Shown: in pieces, positions 7,461 through 15,859 of the stretch
How positions within the stretch are numbered: the stretch's first letter is position 1
Layout of the letters: every line of letters begins with the position of its first letter
Assembly (NCBI RefSeq): GCF_010994035.1
Contig: NZ_WIXN01000030.1
Coordinates: 1-37,417 of the forward strand
Direction: 5' to 3'
Origin: Virgibacillus aidingensis
Lineage (GTDB): Bacteria; Bacillota; Bacilli; Bacillales; Amphibacillaceae
DNA length: 37,417 nucleotides
The notes under the pieces: generated by a model
The model's input: only the letters and a program-made list of their open reading frames with translations
Told to the model about the DNA's origin: nothing
Database searches by the model: none
Translations under genes and position numbers: made by a program

Positions 7461-8576
7461 ATGGGGATGAATCATAGTGATGAAATGGAGAGGGACAGTA
7501 ATCCGGTTGATTCAGTACAACAGGCGGAAAGATTTCCGGCACTCTCGGACCTGCCTGCATTTATGCTTTCCTGGGTTGAAAACCATTATTGTGATCTGAT
7601 CACGGTTTGGGATCATGAAGGCAGGATTTTATTCATATCCAAATCCGTGGAGGAAATGCTTGGCTATGACCGAACAGAACTCGCCGGAACAAAATGGTAT
7701 GAATGGATTTCCAAGGAAGATGGAGACTATATAAAGAGTAATTTCAACCATGACAGTAATAATAGTCAAACTTACACGATCAATCTGATTAACAAATATG
7801 GAAAATATATTTGGGCCGAGTGTATCGCGGCAAAGTTATATGATAAACATAAAAAAGATCATTTCTATATTGCGTCCGTAAAAGACATCTCAGATAAAAA
7901 GGAAACTGAGGAAATGATGATTCGCTCGGAAAAAATGTCGATTGCAGGTCAGCTGGCTGCAGGGGTTGCCCATGAAATACGAAACCCCTTAACCTCGTTG
8001 AAAGGCTTTATCCAGCTGCTGCAGGCAGGGGTAAGCCGTAAAGAAGAGTACTATAATATTATGATTGAAGAAATTGAAAAAATGGAGACCATTACTTCAG
8101 AATTACTTTTTGTTTCCAAGCCATTGACGGATAATAAAAGAAATGAACCGATGGAAAAAATGCTGCAGGATATTATTGTGCTGTTAAATCCCCAGGCAAA
8201 ATTAAAAGGCATTGATATAAAATATCACATCCCCGGCAATATCATGATTTACTGTGACCGCTCCCAAATTAAGCAGGTCTTGATTAATCTGGTTAAAAAT
8301 GCAATAGAAGCAATGGACGAACCCGGTAAAATTCAATTGAATGCCGCATCCGGTGCGTCCGGGATAAGTTTAAGTATTATAGATGAAGGCTCCGGTATAC
8401 CTGAAGAACTCATACATAAATTAGGGGAACCTTTTTTTACTACTAAGCAGAGTGGAACAGGACTTGGCATTATGATTTCCAAACAAATACTGGAACAGCA
8501 TGGTGCCACACTGGAGATAAAACAAAATACTGAGAAAGGCAGTACTTTTATTATTCATTTTCCTGTCCAATCATGA
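7461..8576 (+). CDS. PAS domain sensor histidine kinase (sporulation-kinase-like)
   Basis: A 371-residue soluble kinase without membrane segments. Order: a variable N-terminus, a PAS domain (about 42-150; WDHEGRILFISKSVEEMLGYDRTEL), the dimerization/phospho-acceptor domain with His171 in GVAHEIRNPLTSLKGF, and an HATPase domain with the N box (INLVKNAIEAM, 275-285), G1 (DEGSGI) and G2 (GTGLG, 332-336). The H box is of the type found in B. subtilis KinA-KinE, and a soluble PAS-only input is like KinA or KinC variants. No response regulator adjoins, so it may feed the Spo0F phosphorelay; this is inference. GGGGGAG precedes the ATG. B. subtilis has no kinase here. Confidence 0.88.
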   Translation: MGMNHSDEMERDSNPVDSVQQAERFPALSDLPAFMLSWVENHYCDLITVWDHEGRILFISKSVEEMLGYDRTELAGTKWYEWISKEDGDYIKSNFNHDSNNSQTYTINLINKYGKYIWAECIAAKLYDKHKKDHFYIASVKDISDKKETEEMMIRSEKMSIAGQLAAGVAHEIRNPLTSLKGFIQLLQAGVSRKEEYYNIMIEEIEKMETITSELLFVSKPLTDNKRNEPMEKMLQDIIVLLNPQAKLKGIDIKYHIPGNIMIYCDRSQIKQVLINLVKNAIEAMDEPGKIQLNAASGASGISLSIIDEGSGIPEELIHKLGEPFFTTKQSGTGLGIMISKQILEQHGATLEIKQNTEKGSTFIIHFPVQS

Positions 8577-8686
8577 TTGGTGTAAAGGTGTTTATAAGTT
8601 TCATTTAATATAATACCTGTAGCTGTATAAGAAAAATCTATCACATTACATAACTATTTTCGATATATCATTATGGTCTGAAACGT

Positions 8687-8715
8687 TTGTTTTATGAGCG
8701 CATATCAGATAGAAT
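8687..8715 (+). promoter_or_regulatory. Candidate promoter of acnA
   Basis: TTGTTT at 8687-8692 and TAGAAT at 8710-8715 are separated by exactly 17 bp. The implied leader is about 145 nt. Confidence 0.5.
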
Positions 8716-8867
8716 AATATATGGTGAGAATCATAGCGTACTTTTGTGTGCGCCGACAGCTGTGCTGTTTTGCAGCAGATGTATTGGCTGCATGCTTTAA
8801 ACGTTTTTTCGTGTTGTGTCATGTTTTGGCGCATCATAGGGAGAAAGATTGAAAGGAGAGGAAGACT

Positions 8868-11570
8868 TTGGGGAAAATTAACGCAAAGAAACAATTTGAA
8901 TTAAACGGTAAAACGTATAATTATTATGAATTGAAATCAGTAGAAGAAAATAATCTCGGCACAGTTTCCAGACTCCCGTTTTCTATTCGGGTATTATTGG
9001 AGTCATTACTGCGTCAGCATGATGGTCATCAGATTAAAGATGAACATGTAAAAGCGCTGGCAAAATGGGGGAAACCGGAAGGCAAGGAAGCTGACGTGCC
9101 TTTCAAGCCATCCCGTGTTATTCTGCAGGATTTTACAGGTGTTCCCGCAGTAGTTGATTTGGCATCATTAAGGAAAGCAATGGTTGATATGGGCGGGGAA
9201 CCGGATAAGATTAATCCGGAAGTGCCGGTGGATTTGGTTATTGACCACTCCGTTCAGGTTGATCAATACGGAACGCCAAGTGCATTAAAGGCAAATATGG
9301 ATCTGGAATTCGAGCGGAACGCTGAGCGCTATGAGTTTTTAAACTGGGCGCAGAAGGCTTTTAATAATTATCGTGCGGTACCTCCGGCTACAGGAATTGT
9401 TCACCAGGTGAACCTGGAATATATTGCCAATGTTGTACACGGTATTGAAAACGAAGACGGCGAATATGATGCATTTCCGGATACACTTGTCGGAACAGAC
9501 TCCCATACCACAATGATTAACGGTCTCGGTGTACTCGGCTGGGGTGTAGGCGGTATTGAAGCTGAAGCCGGAATGCTTGGTCAGCCATCCTATATGCCGG
9601 CACCGGAGGTTATCGGGGTTAAATTTACCGGAAGCTTTCCTAATGGTACGACAGCTACAGACCTGGCATTAAAAGTTACCCAGGTATTGCGTGAAAAGAA
9701 TGTGGTAGGTAAATTTGTGGAGTACTTCGGTCCCGGCTTGAAAGATATGCCGCTTGCAGATCGTGCAACTATTTCAAACATGGCTCCGGAATACGGGGCA
9801 ACCTGCGGATTTTTCCCGGTAGATGAAGAATCATTGAGATATTTGAATTTAACCGGCCGCAGCGAGGAACAAATCAAACTGGTAGAAGAATACTGCAAGA
9901 AAAACAATCTTTGGTACTCTCCTGACCAGCCTGACCCTGAATATACAGATTTGGTGGAAATCAACCTTTCCGAACTGGAACCAAATCTGTCTGGTCCAAA
10001 ACGCCCGCAGGATTTAATTGCATTGTCAAAAATGAAAGACGAATTCAATAAGGCAATTACAGCTCCGGAAGGAAACCAGGGTTTTGGTCTGGATAAGAAA
10101 GAATTTGATAAAAAAGTGACTGTGAATCATCCCAACGGAAATAGTTCAGAGATGAAAACAGGTTCACTGGCAATTGCTGCCATCACATCCTGTACGAATA
10201 CATCCAATCCGTACGTAATGCTCGGAGCAGGTTTATTGGCGAAAAATGCCATTGAAAAAGGTTTAAGCGTACCTGATTATGTAAAAACTTCACTGGCACC
10301 GGGTTCCAAAGTAGTTACTCGTTACCTGGAAGATGCAGGACTGCAGACATATTTGGATCAATTAGGCTTTAACCTTGTAGGATATGGCTGTACGACATGC
10401 ATCGGAAACTCGGGCCCGCTGCGTGAAGAGATTGAACAGGCAATTGTGGAAAATGATCTGCTGGTATCTTCCGTCCTTTCCGGGAACCGTAACTTTGAAG
10501 GGCGCATCCATCCGCTTGTGAAAGCAAACTACCTGGCTTCACCGCCGCTTGTAGTGGCCTATGCGCTTGCAGGTACAGTGGATATCAATTTAACAGAGGA
10601 ACCGCTTGGCACAGATAAAGACGGTAAGCCTGTTTATATGAATGATATCTGGCCAACCATGGATGAAATCAAAGCACAAGTGGATAAAGTGGTTACACCG
10701 GAAATCTTCCGCAAAGAGTATGAAGGCGTATTTACTTCCAACGAACGCTGGAATGAAATTGATACCACAGATGAGCCATTATTTGAGTGGGACAGTGAAT
10801 CAACCTATATCCAAAACCCGCCATTCTTTGAAGGCCTTTCAAAAGAAGCCGGAGAAGTTAAACCTTTAAATAATCTGCGGGCAATCGGCAAATTTGGTGA
10901 CTCTGTAACCACAGACCATATTTCTCCGGCCGGGGCGATTGCTAAAGATATGCCAGCAGGTAAACATTTGCAGGAGAAAGGTGTATCGCCGAGAAACTTT
11001 AACTCCTACGGTTCCCGCCGCGGTAACCATGAAATCATGATGCGCGGAACTTTTGCGAACATCCGCATCCGCAACCAGCTGGCTCCTGGTACAGAAGGCG
11101 GATATACAACATATTGGCCAACAGAAGAGGTAATGCCGATTTATGATGCGGCCATGAAATATCAGCAGGACGGCACCGGATTAATCGTTATCGGAGGTAA
11201 AGACTATGGGATGGGCTCTTCCCGCGACTGGGCAGCCAAAGGAACAAACCTCCTGGGCATTAAAACAGTTATTGCGGAAAGCTTTGAGCGTATCCACCGT
11301 TCCAACCTGGTAATGATGGGTGTACTGCCTTTACAATTTGAAGAAGGTCAAAGTGCAGAGAAGCTCGGACTAACAGGAAAAGAAACCTTTAATGTGGAAG
11401 TAAATGAATCTGTTAAGCCGCATGATCTGGTAAAAGTTACTGCCGTTGATGAAAATGGCAAGAAAACCGAATTTAATGCTGTCGCACGTTTTGATAGTGA
11501 TGTAGAAGTAGATTACTATCGTCATGGCGGTATTTTACAAATGGTATTACGTAATAAAATAGGCGCATAA
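8868..11570 (+). CDS. acnA: Aconitate hydratase (aconitase)
   Basis: Converts citrate to isocitrate via cis-aconitate in the TCA cycle; cytoplasmic. In B. subtilis the homologue (CitB) is also an RNA-binding regulator when its cluster is lost. 900 residues with the full aconitase A layout; the [4Fe-4S] ligands are Cys442 (in [10 protein letters not shown]), Cys508 and Cys511 (in [12 protein letters not shown]). Other marks are [19 protein letters not shown] and, in the swivel domain, [11 protein letters not shown]. Identity to CitB is high throughout. The start is TTG, chosen because AAAGGAGAGG lies 8 nt upstream and no ATG or GTG fits, so translation may be tuned. It is a monocistronic unit with its own terminator. 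Confidence 0.98.
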   Translation: MGKINAKKQFELNGKTYNYYELKSVEENNLGTVSRLPFSIRVLLESLLRQHDGHQIKDEHVKALAKWGKPEGKEADVPFKPSRVILQDFTGVPAVVDLASLRKAMVDMGGEPDKINPEVPVDLVIDHSVQVDQYGTPSALKANMDLEFERNAERYEFLNWAQKAFNNYRAVPPATGIVHQVNLEYIANVVHGIENEDGEYDAFPDTLVGTDSHTTMINGLGVLGWGVGGIEAEAGMLGQPSYMPAPEVIGVKFTGSFPNGTTATDLALKVTQVLREKNVVGKFVEYFGPGLKDMPLADRATISNMAPEYGATCGFFPVDEESLRYLNLTGRSEEQIKLVEEYCKKNNLWYSPDQPDPEYTDLVEINLSELEPNLSGPKRPQDLIALSKMKDEFNKAITAPEGNQGFGLDKKEFDKKVTVNHPNGNSSEMKTGSLAIAAITSCTNTSNPYVMLGAGLLAKNAIEKGLSVPDYVKTSLAPGSKVVTRYLEDAGLQTYLDQLGFNLVGYGCTTCIGNSGPLREEIEQAIVENDLLVSSVLSGNRNFEGRIHPLVKANYLASPPLVVAYALAGTVDINLTEEPLGTDKDGKPVYMNDIWPTMDEIKAQVDKVVTPEIFRKEYEGVFTSNERWNEIDTTDEPLFEWDSESTYIQNPPFFEGLSKEAGEVKPLNNLRAIGKFGDSVTTDHISPAGAIAKDMPAGKHLQEKGVSPRNFNSYGSRRGNHEIMMRGTFANIRIRNQLAPGTEGGYTTYWPTEEVMPIYDAAMKYQQDGTGLIVIGGKDYGMGSSRDWAAKGTNLLGIKTVIAESFERIHRSNLVMMGVLPLQFEEGQSAEKLGLTGKETFNVEVNESVKPHDLVKVTAVDENGKKTEFNAVARFDSDVEVDYYRHGGILQMVLRNKIGA

Positions 11571-11587
11571 TATTTTAATAGTATTTT

Positions 11588-11622
11588 CAGCCCTTGCAAT
11601 ATATATTGCAGGGGCTGTTTCG
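11588..11622 (+). terminator. Terminator after acnA
   Basis: A 13-bp stem (CAGCCCTTGCAAT / ATTGCAGGGGCTG, one mismatch) with a 4-nt loop, then TTTCG, starting 18 nt after the stop. Confidence 0.75.
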
Positions 11623-11809
11623 TATTTTGTAAACTTTTAATATTTGTCTGATCAGGTATACTTGCCGAAGATGTATGTCGGTTCCCGCACGGAAACGGAT
11701 TCTTTGCTATATGAATTTTTTTCGAACAAACCATGTAATATCTTTACTTTTTGCCTATTTGGACATACGATGAATATATATAAACATGTTATTAAATATA
11801 GGAAAGGCA

Positions 11810-11850
11810 GACAAGCTGAAGTGCTGTATCAGCTGTCGTCATGTTTTTTT
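11810..11850 (+). terminator. Terminator-like hairpin in the yneN leader
   Basis: GACAAGCTG and CAGCTGTC pair with one bulge around an 11-nt loop; seven T follow after a 6-nt gap. It lies 48 nt before the yneN start, so it is either an attenuator for yneN or the end of a short upstream transcript. The rest of the 327-bp acnA-yneN gap (11623-11809) shows no convincing gene. Confidence 0.4.
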
Positions 11851-11897
11851 AATTCTTCCCAAAGTACGTGAAAAACCTTTCTATAAGGAGCTTAAGT

Positions 11898-12482
11898 ATG
11901 GTTAAACAAATCATTGGCGTTGGTTTATTATTGATTTTGGCCGGCATAGTTGTATTTAATTACGTGAGTGATCAGTCCGCAACCACTGATAATTATGATG
12001 ATCAAGGTGATGTTTTTATAGATGAGAGCAATATGCCGGAAGAATCGGCCGGAATTCAGCCGGGAGAAACAGCACCTGATTTTGAATTGGAAACATTAGA
12101 AGGCGATACGGTGAGATTGTCTGATCTGAGAGGCCAAAAAGTTATTCTTAATTTTTGGGCTACATGGTGTGGACCATGCAGGGAAGAAATGCCGGAAATG
12201 CAGGAGTTCTATGACAACAATGAAGAAGAAGTGGAAATTTTGGCGGTTAATTTATTGGAAACGGAAACAGATGATTCCAATGCTCAAGAATTTATTGATG
12301 AATTTCAATATACTTATCCGGTATTGCTTGACGAAGGAGCTGAAGTAAGCGAAGCCTACAAGGGTTCCGTTGCAGTACCGACAACTTATTTTATTGGGAC
12401 GGACGGTACGATACAACACCCAAGAAAAATAGGTTCCATGAATTATGAGTTTATGGAAGAAATGGTTGAGACGATGGATTAA
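11898..12482 (+). CDS. yneN: Membrane-anchored thioredoxin-like protein YneN (TlpA/ResA type)
   Basis: A 194-residue thiol-disulfide oxidoreductase outside the cytoplasmic membrane. One N-terminal anchor (residues 5-22), an acidic linker, then an AhpC/TSA-Redoxin type domain from about residue 53 (GIQPGETAPDFELETLEGD). The active site is WATWCGPC with Cys91 and Cys94; the cis-proline appears in AVPTTYF. The many acidic residues in the exported part fit a salt-tolerant host. The ATG at 11898 follows AAGGAG; the upstream in-frame extension has no ribosome site. B. subtilis yneN also follows citB. It may exchange electrons with CcdA at 4629, as ResA does; this is inference. Confidence 0.85.
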   Translation: MVKQIIGVGLLLILAGIVVFNYVSDQSATTDNYDDQGDVFIDESNMPEESAGIQPGETAPDFELETLEGDTVRLSDLRGQKVILNFWATWCGPCREEMPEMQEFYDNNEEEVEILAVNLLETETDDSNAQEFIDEFQYTYPVLLDEGAEVSEAYKGSVAVPTTYFIGTDGTIQHPRKIGSMNYEFMEEMVETMD

Positions 12483-12566
12483 CTTATTTATCCCATATTT
12501 TTGAAGGATTTTGTTATATTCAATGACAGAAATGGCAATACTTGCTTTTAAAAGGAGTGAACCGCC

Positions 12567-12713
12567 ATTTCTTTAAAACGCAAATTATCATTTGAAGAAT
12601 TAGTCAGAGAGAACAGACAGCAAATATTAAAAGATCGATTACTGATGGAAAGAATTGAACAAAACATGGAAAACCGGATAAACCAACATGCCGGCAGTCA
12701 AAAAAAAGCTTAA
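12567..12713 (+). CDS. FbpB-like small basic protein with an ATT start
   Basis: A 48-residue basic protein. The pattern LSFEELVRENRQQILKD at residues 7-23 is that of the FbpB family (Fur-regulated basic proteins, which help small RNAs lower iron-rich enzymes in B. subtilis). The frame has no ATG, GTG or TTG between an in-frame TGA at 12558 and the conserved core; ATT at 12567 lies 9 nt after AAAGGAG and gives the usual family N-terminus. I see no clear Fur box upstream, so iron control is not shown. Stop TAA is followed at once by a terminator. Its family is fairly sure; its role here is inferred. Confidence 0.7.
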   Translation: MSLKRKLSFEELVRENRQQILKDRLLMERIEQNMENRINQHAGSQKKA

Positions 12714-12719
12714 TTGTTT

Positions 12720-12766
12720 AAAAAAGTCTTTTCCTTTTTGCAAACTGAGGAAAAGGCTTTTTTATT
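12720..12766 (+). terminator. Terminator after the FbpB-like gene
   Basis: AAAAAAGTCTTTTCCT pairs with AGGAAAAGGCTTTTTT (one G-U) around a short loop and ends in T6, 7 nt after the stop. Confidence 0.85.
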
Positions 12767-12851
12767 ATGTGGTTTGGGAAATTATTTCCAGTATACTTGT
12801 TTTTTTTCTAGAGACAATACCAAATAGATTACTTGGAAAAGGAGAATGAAC

Positions 12852-13091
12852 ATGTCTGAAAAGAAAAATACACGACCCAATCCGGATGACCGCAGCGATA
12901 ACGTAGAAAAGCTGCAAAATATGGTTCAGGAAACGATTGCAAATCTGGAAGAAGCACATGATACGATGGAATTTGCATCAGGTGAAGAAAAAGAACAAAT
13001 AATGGAGAAAAATAAACGCCGGGAAGAAGCCATTGAAGGCATGAGAGAAGAAATTAAAGATGAACACCGTTACAACAATCGTAATGAATAA
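12852..13091 (+). CDS. tlp: Small acid-soluble spore protein Tlp
   Basis: A 79-residue hydrophilic protein (B. subtilis Tlp is 83). It shows the family core NPDDRSDNVEKLQNMVQ and a run of Glu/Lys-rich helix (EEKEQIMEKNKRREEAIEGMREEIKDE). Tlp proteins are made in the forespore under sigma-G and stay in the spore core; despite the name (thioredoxin-like) no CxxC is present. Two ATGs are close: the one at 12846 is only 1-2 nt from GGAG, so the second at 12852 is preferred. A GTATA at 12791 could be a sigma-G -35, but I cannot find a good -10. Confidence 0.92.
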   Translation: MSEKKNTRPNPDDRSDNVEKLQNMVQETIANLEEAHDTMEFASGEEKEQIMEKNKRREEAIEGMREEIKDEHRYNNRNE

Positions 13092-13098
13092 TTTATAT

Positions 13099-13137
13099 GC
13101 CTTTAGCCTTGCATTATGGCTGGAGGCGTTTTATTTT
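13099..13137 (+). terminator. Terminator after tlp
   Basis: GCCTTTAGCC and GGCTGGAGGC form ten pairs (two G-U) with a 9-nt loop, then GTTTTATTTT. It starts 8 nt after the tlp stop and argues against extending yneP upstream. Confidence 0.85.
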
Positions 13138-13207
13138 ATACATGAAAAGTTTTCCCGCACAAAACTTTATCGTCCATATGTTATTATTGCGGGGGAGGGA
13201 TTTGCCG

Positions 13208-13630
13208 TTGAATAAGGTAAGTACAACAGTAGAGGTCAGGTATCAGGAAACAGACCAAATGGGTGTGGTTTACCACGGGAATTATCTTGTATGGTTTGAA
13301 ATTGGACGGACAAAATTTATAGAGTCACTGGGTCTCAGTTATGCTGATATGGAAAAAAATAATGTCGTATCACCTGTAATTGATGCCAAGTTAAAATTTA
13401 AAAGGCCCTTTCGTTATGGTGACAAAGCGGTGATCGAAACATGGGTTGAAAAGTATAATGGCGTACGGACCATATATGGTTATCAGATTCTCGATGAGGA
13501 AGGCAATATAGGAGTAAGCGGCATAACGGAGCATGTAATAGTCAGAAGGGACAATTTTCGGCCTATATCTCTTCGAAAAGCTTTTCCAGATTGGCATGAG
13601 GCTTATGTCAAACAGATGGAAGGGGAATAG
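13208..13630 (+). CDS. yneP: Acyl-CoA thioesterase YneP (hotdog fold, YbgC/4HBT type)
   Basis: A single hotdog domain of 140 residues, likely hydrolysing an acyl-CoA; substrate unknown. The signature RYQETDQMGVVYHGNYLVWFEIGR holds the catalytic Asp16 and the following YHGNY pocket. The start is TTG at 13208, 9 nt after a GGAGG within GGGGGAGGGA; another TTG at 13202 is too close, and an open extension back to 13097 would run through the tlp terminator. It is followed after 2 nt by yneQ, so the two are co-transcribed, as in B. subtilis. Confidence 0.87.
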   Translation: MNKVSTTVEVRYQETDQMGVVYHGNYLVWFEIGRTKFIESLGLSYADMEKNNVVSPVIDAKLKFKRPFRYGDKAVIETWVEKYNGVRTIYGYQILDEEGNIGVSGITEHVIVRRDNFRPISLRKAFPDWHEAYVKQMEGE

Positions 13631-13632
13631 GG

Positions 13633-13932
13633 ATGGCTTTTGGCATAAAAAGGGAAGAATTAAAAGCCTGGAAGCAGGATGTGCGTGATGGTAAAATAGC
13701 TATACTTACTCATTACTGGATAGATGATCGTTTTCCTGATTGTGATTCGGTCACAAAAGTCGGCTGCAGCAATATGGAGAAGCTGATTACTTGGGGAAAG
13801 AAATATGGGCTGAAACAAAAATGGATACACAAGGATCAAAAGTATCCGCACTTTGATTTGTTTGGCGAGTGGCAAAAAGAAGTTTTAAGTAAAGAAGGTA
13901 AATGGGATCAAATAGAGAAATTCCGTATTTAA
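13633..13932 (+). CDS. yneQ: Conserved hypothetical protein YneQ
   Basis: 99 residues, soluble, rich in Trp, Lys and Asp. Two Asp-rich segments (HYWIDDRFPDCDSVTKVGC near 27-45, and HFDLFGEWQKE) are the conserved parts. The gene starts 2 nt after the yneP stop, with the site GGAAGGGGA inside the end of yneP. No enzyme motif is recognised; position and length match B. subtilis YneQ. Function unknown. Confidence 0.83.
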   Translation: MAFGIKREELKAWKQDVRDGKIAILTHYWIDDRFPDCDSVTKVGCSNMEKLITWGKKYGLKQKWIHKDQKYPHFDLFGEWQKEVLSKEGKWDQIEKFRI

Positions 13933-14065
13933 TAAAAATACCAATTATTTTAATGTGTTTAGCGGCCCCGGGGCAATAAATAAATGCTTAGCCACATCGC
14001 CGAAGCCGGCGGGATTCAATGGCACTGTTAATTTACCCATAGCTTAGAGGAAACCACTAAAAAAC

Positions 14066-14090
14066 AAATAAGGCGCAATGCGCCTTATTT
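14066..14090. terminator. Bidirectional terminator between yneQ and yneR
   Basis: A perfect 11-bp stem (AAATAAGGCGC / GCGCCTTATTT) with loop AAT and T run on the plus side. It overlaps the last codons of yneR on the other strand. Confidence 0.85.
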
Positions 14091-14384
14091 TTCTTTATAT
14101 TCGAATTGGGGTTCTTGCATTTCGCTGTTATAAGATACGTGCAAATCGTTGTTTTCAAAATACCATGCATCTTTATTTTCTATAAAAAATGTAATACCTT
14201 CCAAATTGGCTGAGGCAAAAATGTCCATTGGTGTATCCTTTTTTACACCTAGCGAAAATCCCGGAATATGCCCTCCAAAGCCATAACGCACAAAGAATCG
14301 CAAATATGCATCTTTACCTAATTCCAATTCACTTTTATACCATTGTGCCGCCTCTGTACTAATTTGCAACTTGATAGCAACCAT
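14085..14384 (-). CDS. yneR: HesB/IscA-like fold protein YneR
   Basis: 99 residues with the HesB-like fold pattern of B. subtilis YneR: FFVRYGFGGHIPGFSLGV in the middle and DAWYFENNDL near the C-terminus. It has no cysteine at all, so it cannot be a classical Fe-S scaffold; role unknown. The end EPQFEYKEK is typical. The start is uncertain: the ATG at 14384 directly abuts AAGGAG with almost no spacing, while an ATC at 14375-14373 lies 9 nt after it and would give the shorter N-terminus (KLQIST) that I expect for the family. Last gene of a yidD-yneR pair, 16 nt after yidD. Confidence 0.82.
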   Translation of the reverse strand: MVAIKLQISTEAAQWYKSELELGKDAYLRFFVRYGFGGHIPGFSLGVKKDTPMDIFASANLEGITFFIENKDAWYFENNDLHVSYNSEMQEPQFEYKEK

Positions 14385-14399
14385 CTCCTTGTCAGGAAT

Positions 14400-14630
14400 C
14401 TAACGGTGTTTTTCCTTCTTTTCCGGTACTAAATCTATGCCGCCCGGATGAAAGGGGTGACACTTACTAATTCGGATGATCGTTAAATAAGCCCCCTTTA
14501 TGGCCCCGAACCGTTGAAAAGCCTCCAGACCATATTGGGAACAGGTAGGATGAAAACGGCAGGATGGAGGTTTGAACGGACTAATCGCAGCCCGGTAAAA
14601 TTTAATCAGCCCAATAAAAATATACTTCAT
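14400..14630 (-). CDS. yidD: Membrane protein insertion efficiency factor YidD
   Basis: A 76-residue YidD family protein, thought to aid membrane insertion by the YidC/OxaI insertase. The signature is complete: [20 protein letters not shown] (residues 12-31), then [19 protein letters not shown] and [12 protein letters not shown], including three conserved cysteines. The start ATG at 14630 gives the usual family length; a longer open frame back to 14711 is not supported. AGAAGG lies 11 nt upstream. Its partner gene yneR follows by 16 nt. In B. subtilis yidD is elsewhere, so this is a local rearrangement. Confidence 0.92.
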   Translation of the reverse strand: MKYIFIGLIKFYRAAISPFKPPSCRFHPTCSQYGLEAFQRFGAIKGAYLTIIRISKCHPFHPGGIDLVPEKKEKHR

Positions 14631-14726
14631 GGTTATAATAACCTTCTTATTCAAAGTTTGAATTTTTCTCTTCCATATACAATTATACGCCAAATGAATA
14701 CAACTTTCCAAATTTTGTGTTGCAAT

Positions 14727-15665
14727 TTACATCTCCCGATTACTGTTCTCTTTATTAAAAGTAACGGACGCAATAGCATCATGCATATGAATGGATTCTT
14801 CGTTCCGGCATGACACTTTAAATTTTCTTACAAAGGATAACTCATATAAATCTGCAGCGACCAGGCGGACCATGTCTTCCACAAATCTTGGATTTTCATA
14901 TGCGGTTTCCGTTACCATTTTTTCATCGGGGCGCTTTAATACAGGATATAATTTTGCACTTGCATTGCTTTCGGCAGCTTCAAGCAGTTTTTCCTTCCAG
15001 TCTGCCTTTGTTTCATCAAACGCGTCATCCAAGTCAATTTCCATGGTAATTTTTCCCCGTTGGTTATGTGCACTGTACTCGCTAATCTCTTTTGAGCATG
15101 GACATAAAGTAGTGATTAAAGCAGAAAGTGATGCTGTTATGCTGTACCCGTGAACCCGGTCATAAGAAACCATGATGGAAACATCGGCATGATTCATGCC
15201 TGTTAGGCCGGATGTGGGACTGCTTTGATGGAAGAACCATGGAAAAGAAATTTCGACAGTGGTATCATCCTGTTCAAGACGGTCGGCCAGTGTTTCAGTA
15301 AAATTTTTCAGTGTTTTTATATCCACTCGAAAGCCATTTTGGGAATATGCAGTTAAAAGCTCCGTGAAACGGCTCATGTTTGTTCCTTTATTCGTTTGCT
15401 TTAATCCGGAAGTAAGTGTAAATACTGCTACCGTTGTTTGTTCCTTAGGTGCAAGTGTACTTTCCAGGGTGATGGGGTGTTTCACATTTGTGATGCCCAC
15501 AGCATCCAGATCAAATAAAAAATCTTCCTTTGTATTTTGCAAGTCTGCCATTTCATGTTTATCGACAGGCTTTGTTCCAGGGGCGGGTTCCACAGACCCA
15601 AATAATCTATGTCTTTGTTCTTTATTTGGCAATTTTTTTTGCGGGAATGTTTTCAGTTTATCCAT
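14727..15665 (-). CDS. folE2: GTP cyclohydrolase IB FolE2
   Basis: Converts GTP to dihydroneopterin triphosphate, the first step to folate and queuosine. It is the metal-flexible type IB enzyme, unrelated in sequence to FolE. 312 residues, the family's length. Marks: HPITLES near residue 63, the metal-site segment TTLCPCSKEISEYSAHNQRG with Cys188 and Cys190, and NPRFVEDMVR near the C-terminus. Start ATG after AAGGGGATC. In B. subtilis the homologue YciA is induced by zinc starvation through Zur. Two overlapping palindromes cover the promoter here, which would suit such a repressor. It may be co-transcribed with yidD, 96 bp downstream. Confidence 0.93.
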   Translation of the reverse strand: MDKLKTFPQKKLPNKEQRHRLFGSVEPAPGTKPVDKHEMADLQNTKEDFLFDLDAVGITNVKHPITLESTLAPKEQTTVAVFTLTSGLKQTNKGTNMSRFTELLTAYSQNGFRVDIKTLKNFTETLADRLEQDDTTVEISFPWFFHQSSPTSGLTGMNHADVSIMVSYDRVHGYSITASLSALITTLCPCSKEISEYSAHNQRGKITMEIDLDDAFDETKADWKEKLLEAAESNASAKLYPVLKRPDEKMVTETAYENPRFVEDMVRLVAADLYELSFVRKFKVSCRNEESIHMHDAIASVTFNKENSNREM

Positions 15666-15698
15666 AACATGATCCCCTTTCTCTTCTAAACTAAAAAC

Positions 15699-15716
15699 AA
15701 GTATACTTTACGTAAA
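15699..15716. promoter_or_regulatory. Two overlapping palindromes in the folE2 promoter (possible operator)
   Basis: AAGTATACTT (15699-15708) and TTTACGTAAA (15707-15716) are both perfect 10-bp palindromes and overlap by 2 bp. They cover the -10 and part of the spacer of the folE2 promoter. Confidence 0.45.
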
Positions 15717-15728
15717 ATTAAGATTCAA
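15700..15728 (-). promoter_or_regulatory. Candidate promoter of folE2
   Basis: On the minus strand TTGAAT (15728-15723) and TATACT (15705-15700) are exactly 17 bp apart, 35 nt before the ATG. Confidence 0.6.
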
Positions 15729-15859
15729 TTTATTGGATTTTACCTGTTTTTACTTAATTTCCATAGTACTTACCAACTGGTTCTTGCTTCCCCCGACAAA
15801 AAGGACTAAACATTAGACCGGTGTTTTCTTTGATTTCTAAAGATGCGATAGTTTTTTTT

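Noticed and set aside
8594..8608. Possible CcpC site (ATAA-N7-TTAA) upstream of acnA
   Set aside because: One mismatch in a short AT-rich pattern and about 90 bp upstream of the promoter; too weak to annotate.
11522..11734. 70-codon minus-strand frame across the acnA terminator
   Set aside because: It runs through the aconitase end and the terminator and has no recognisable domain or ribosome site.
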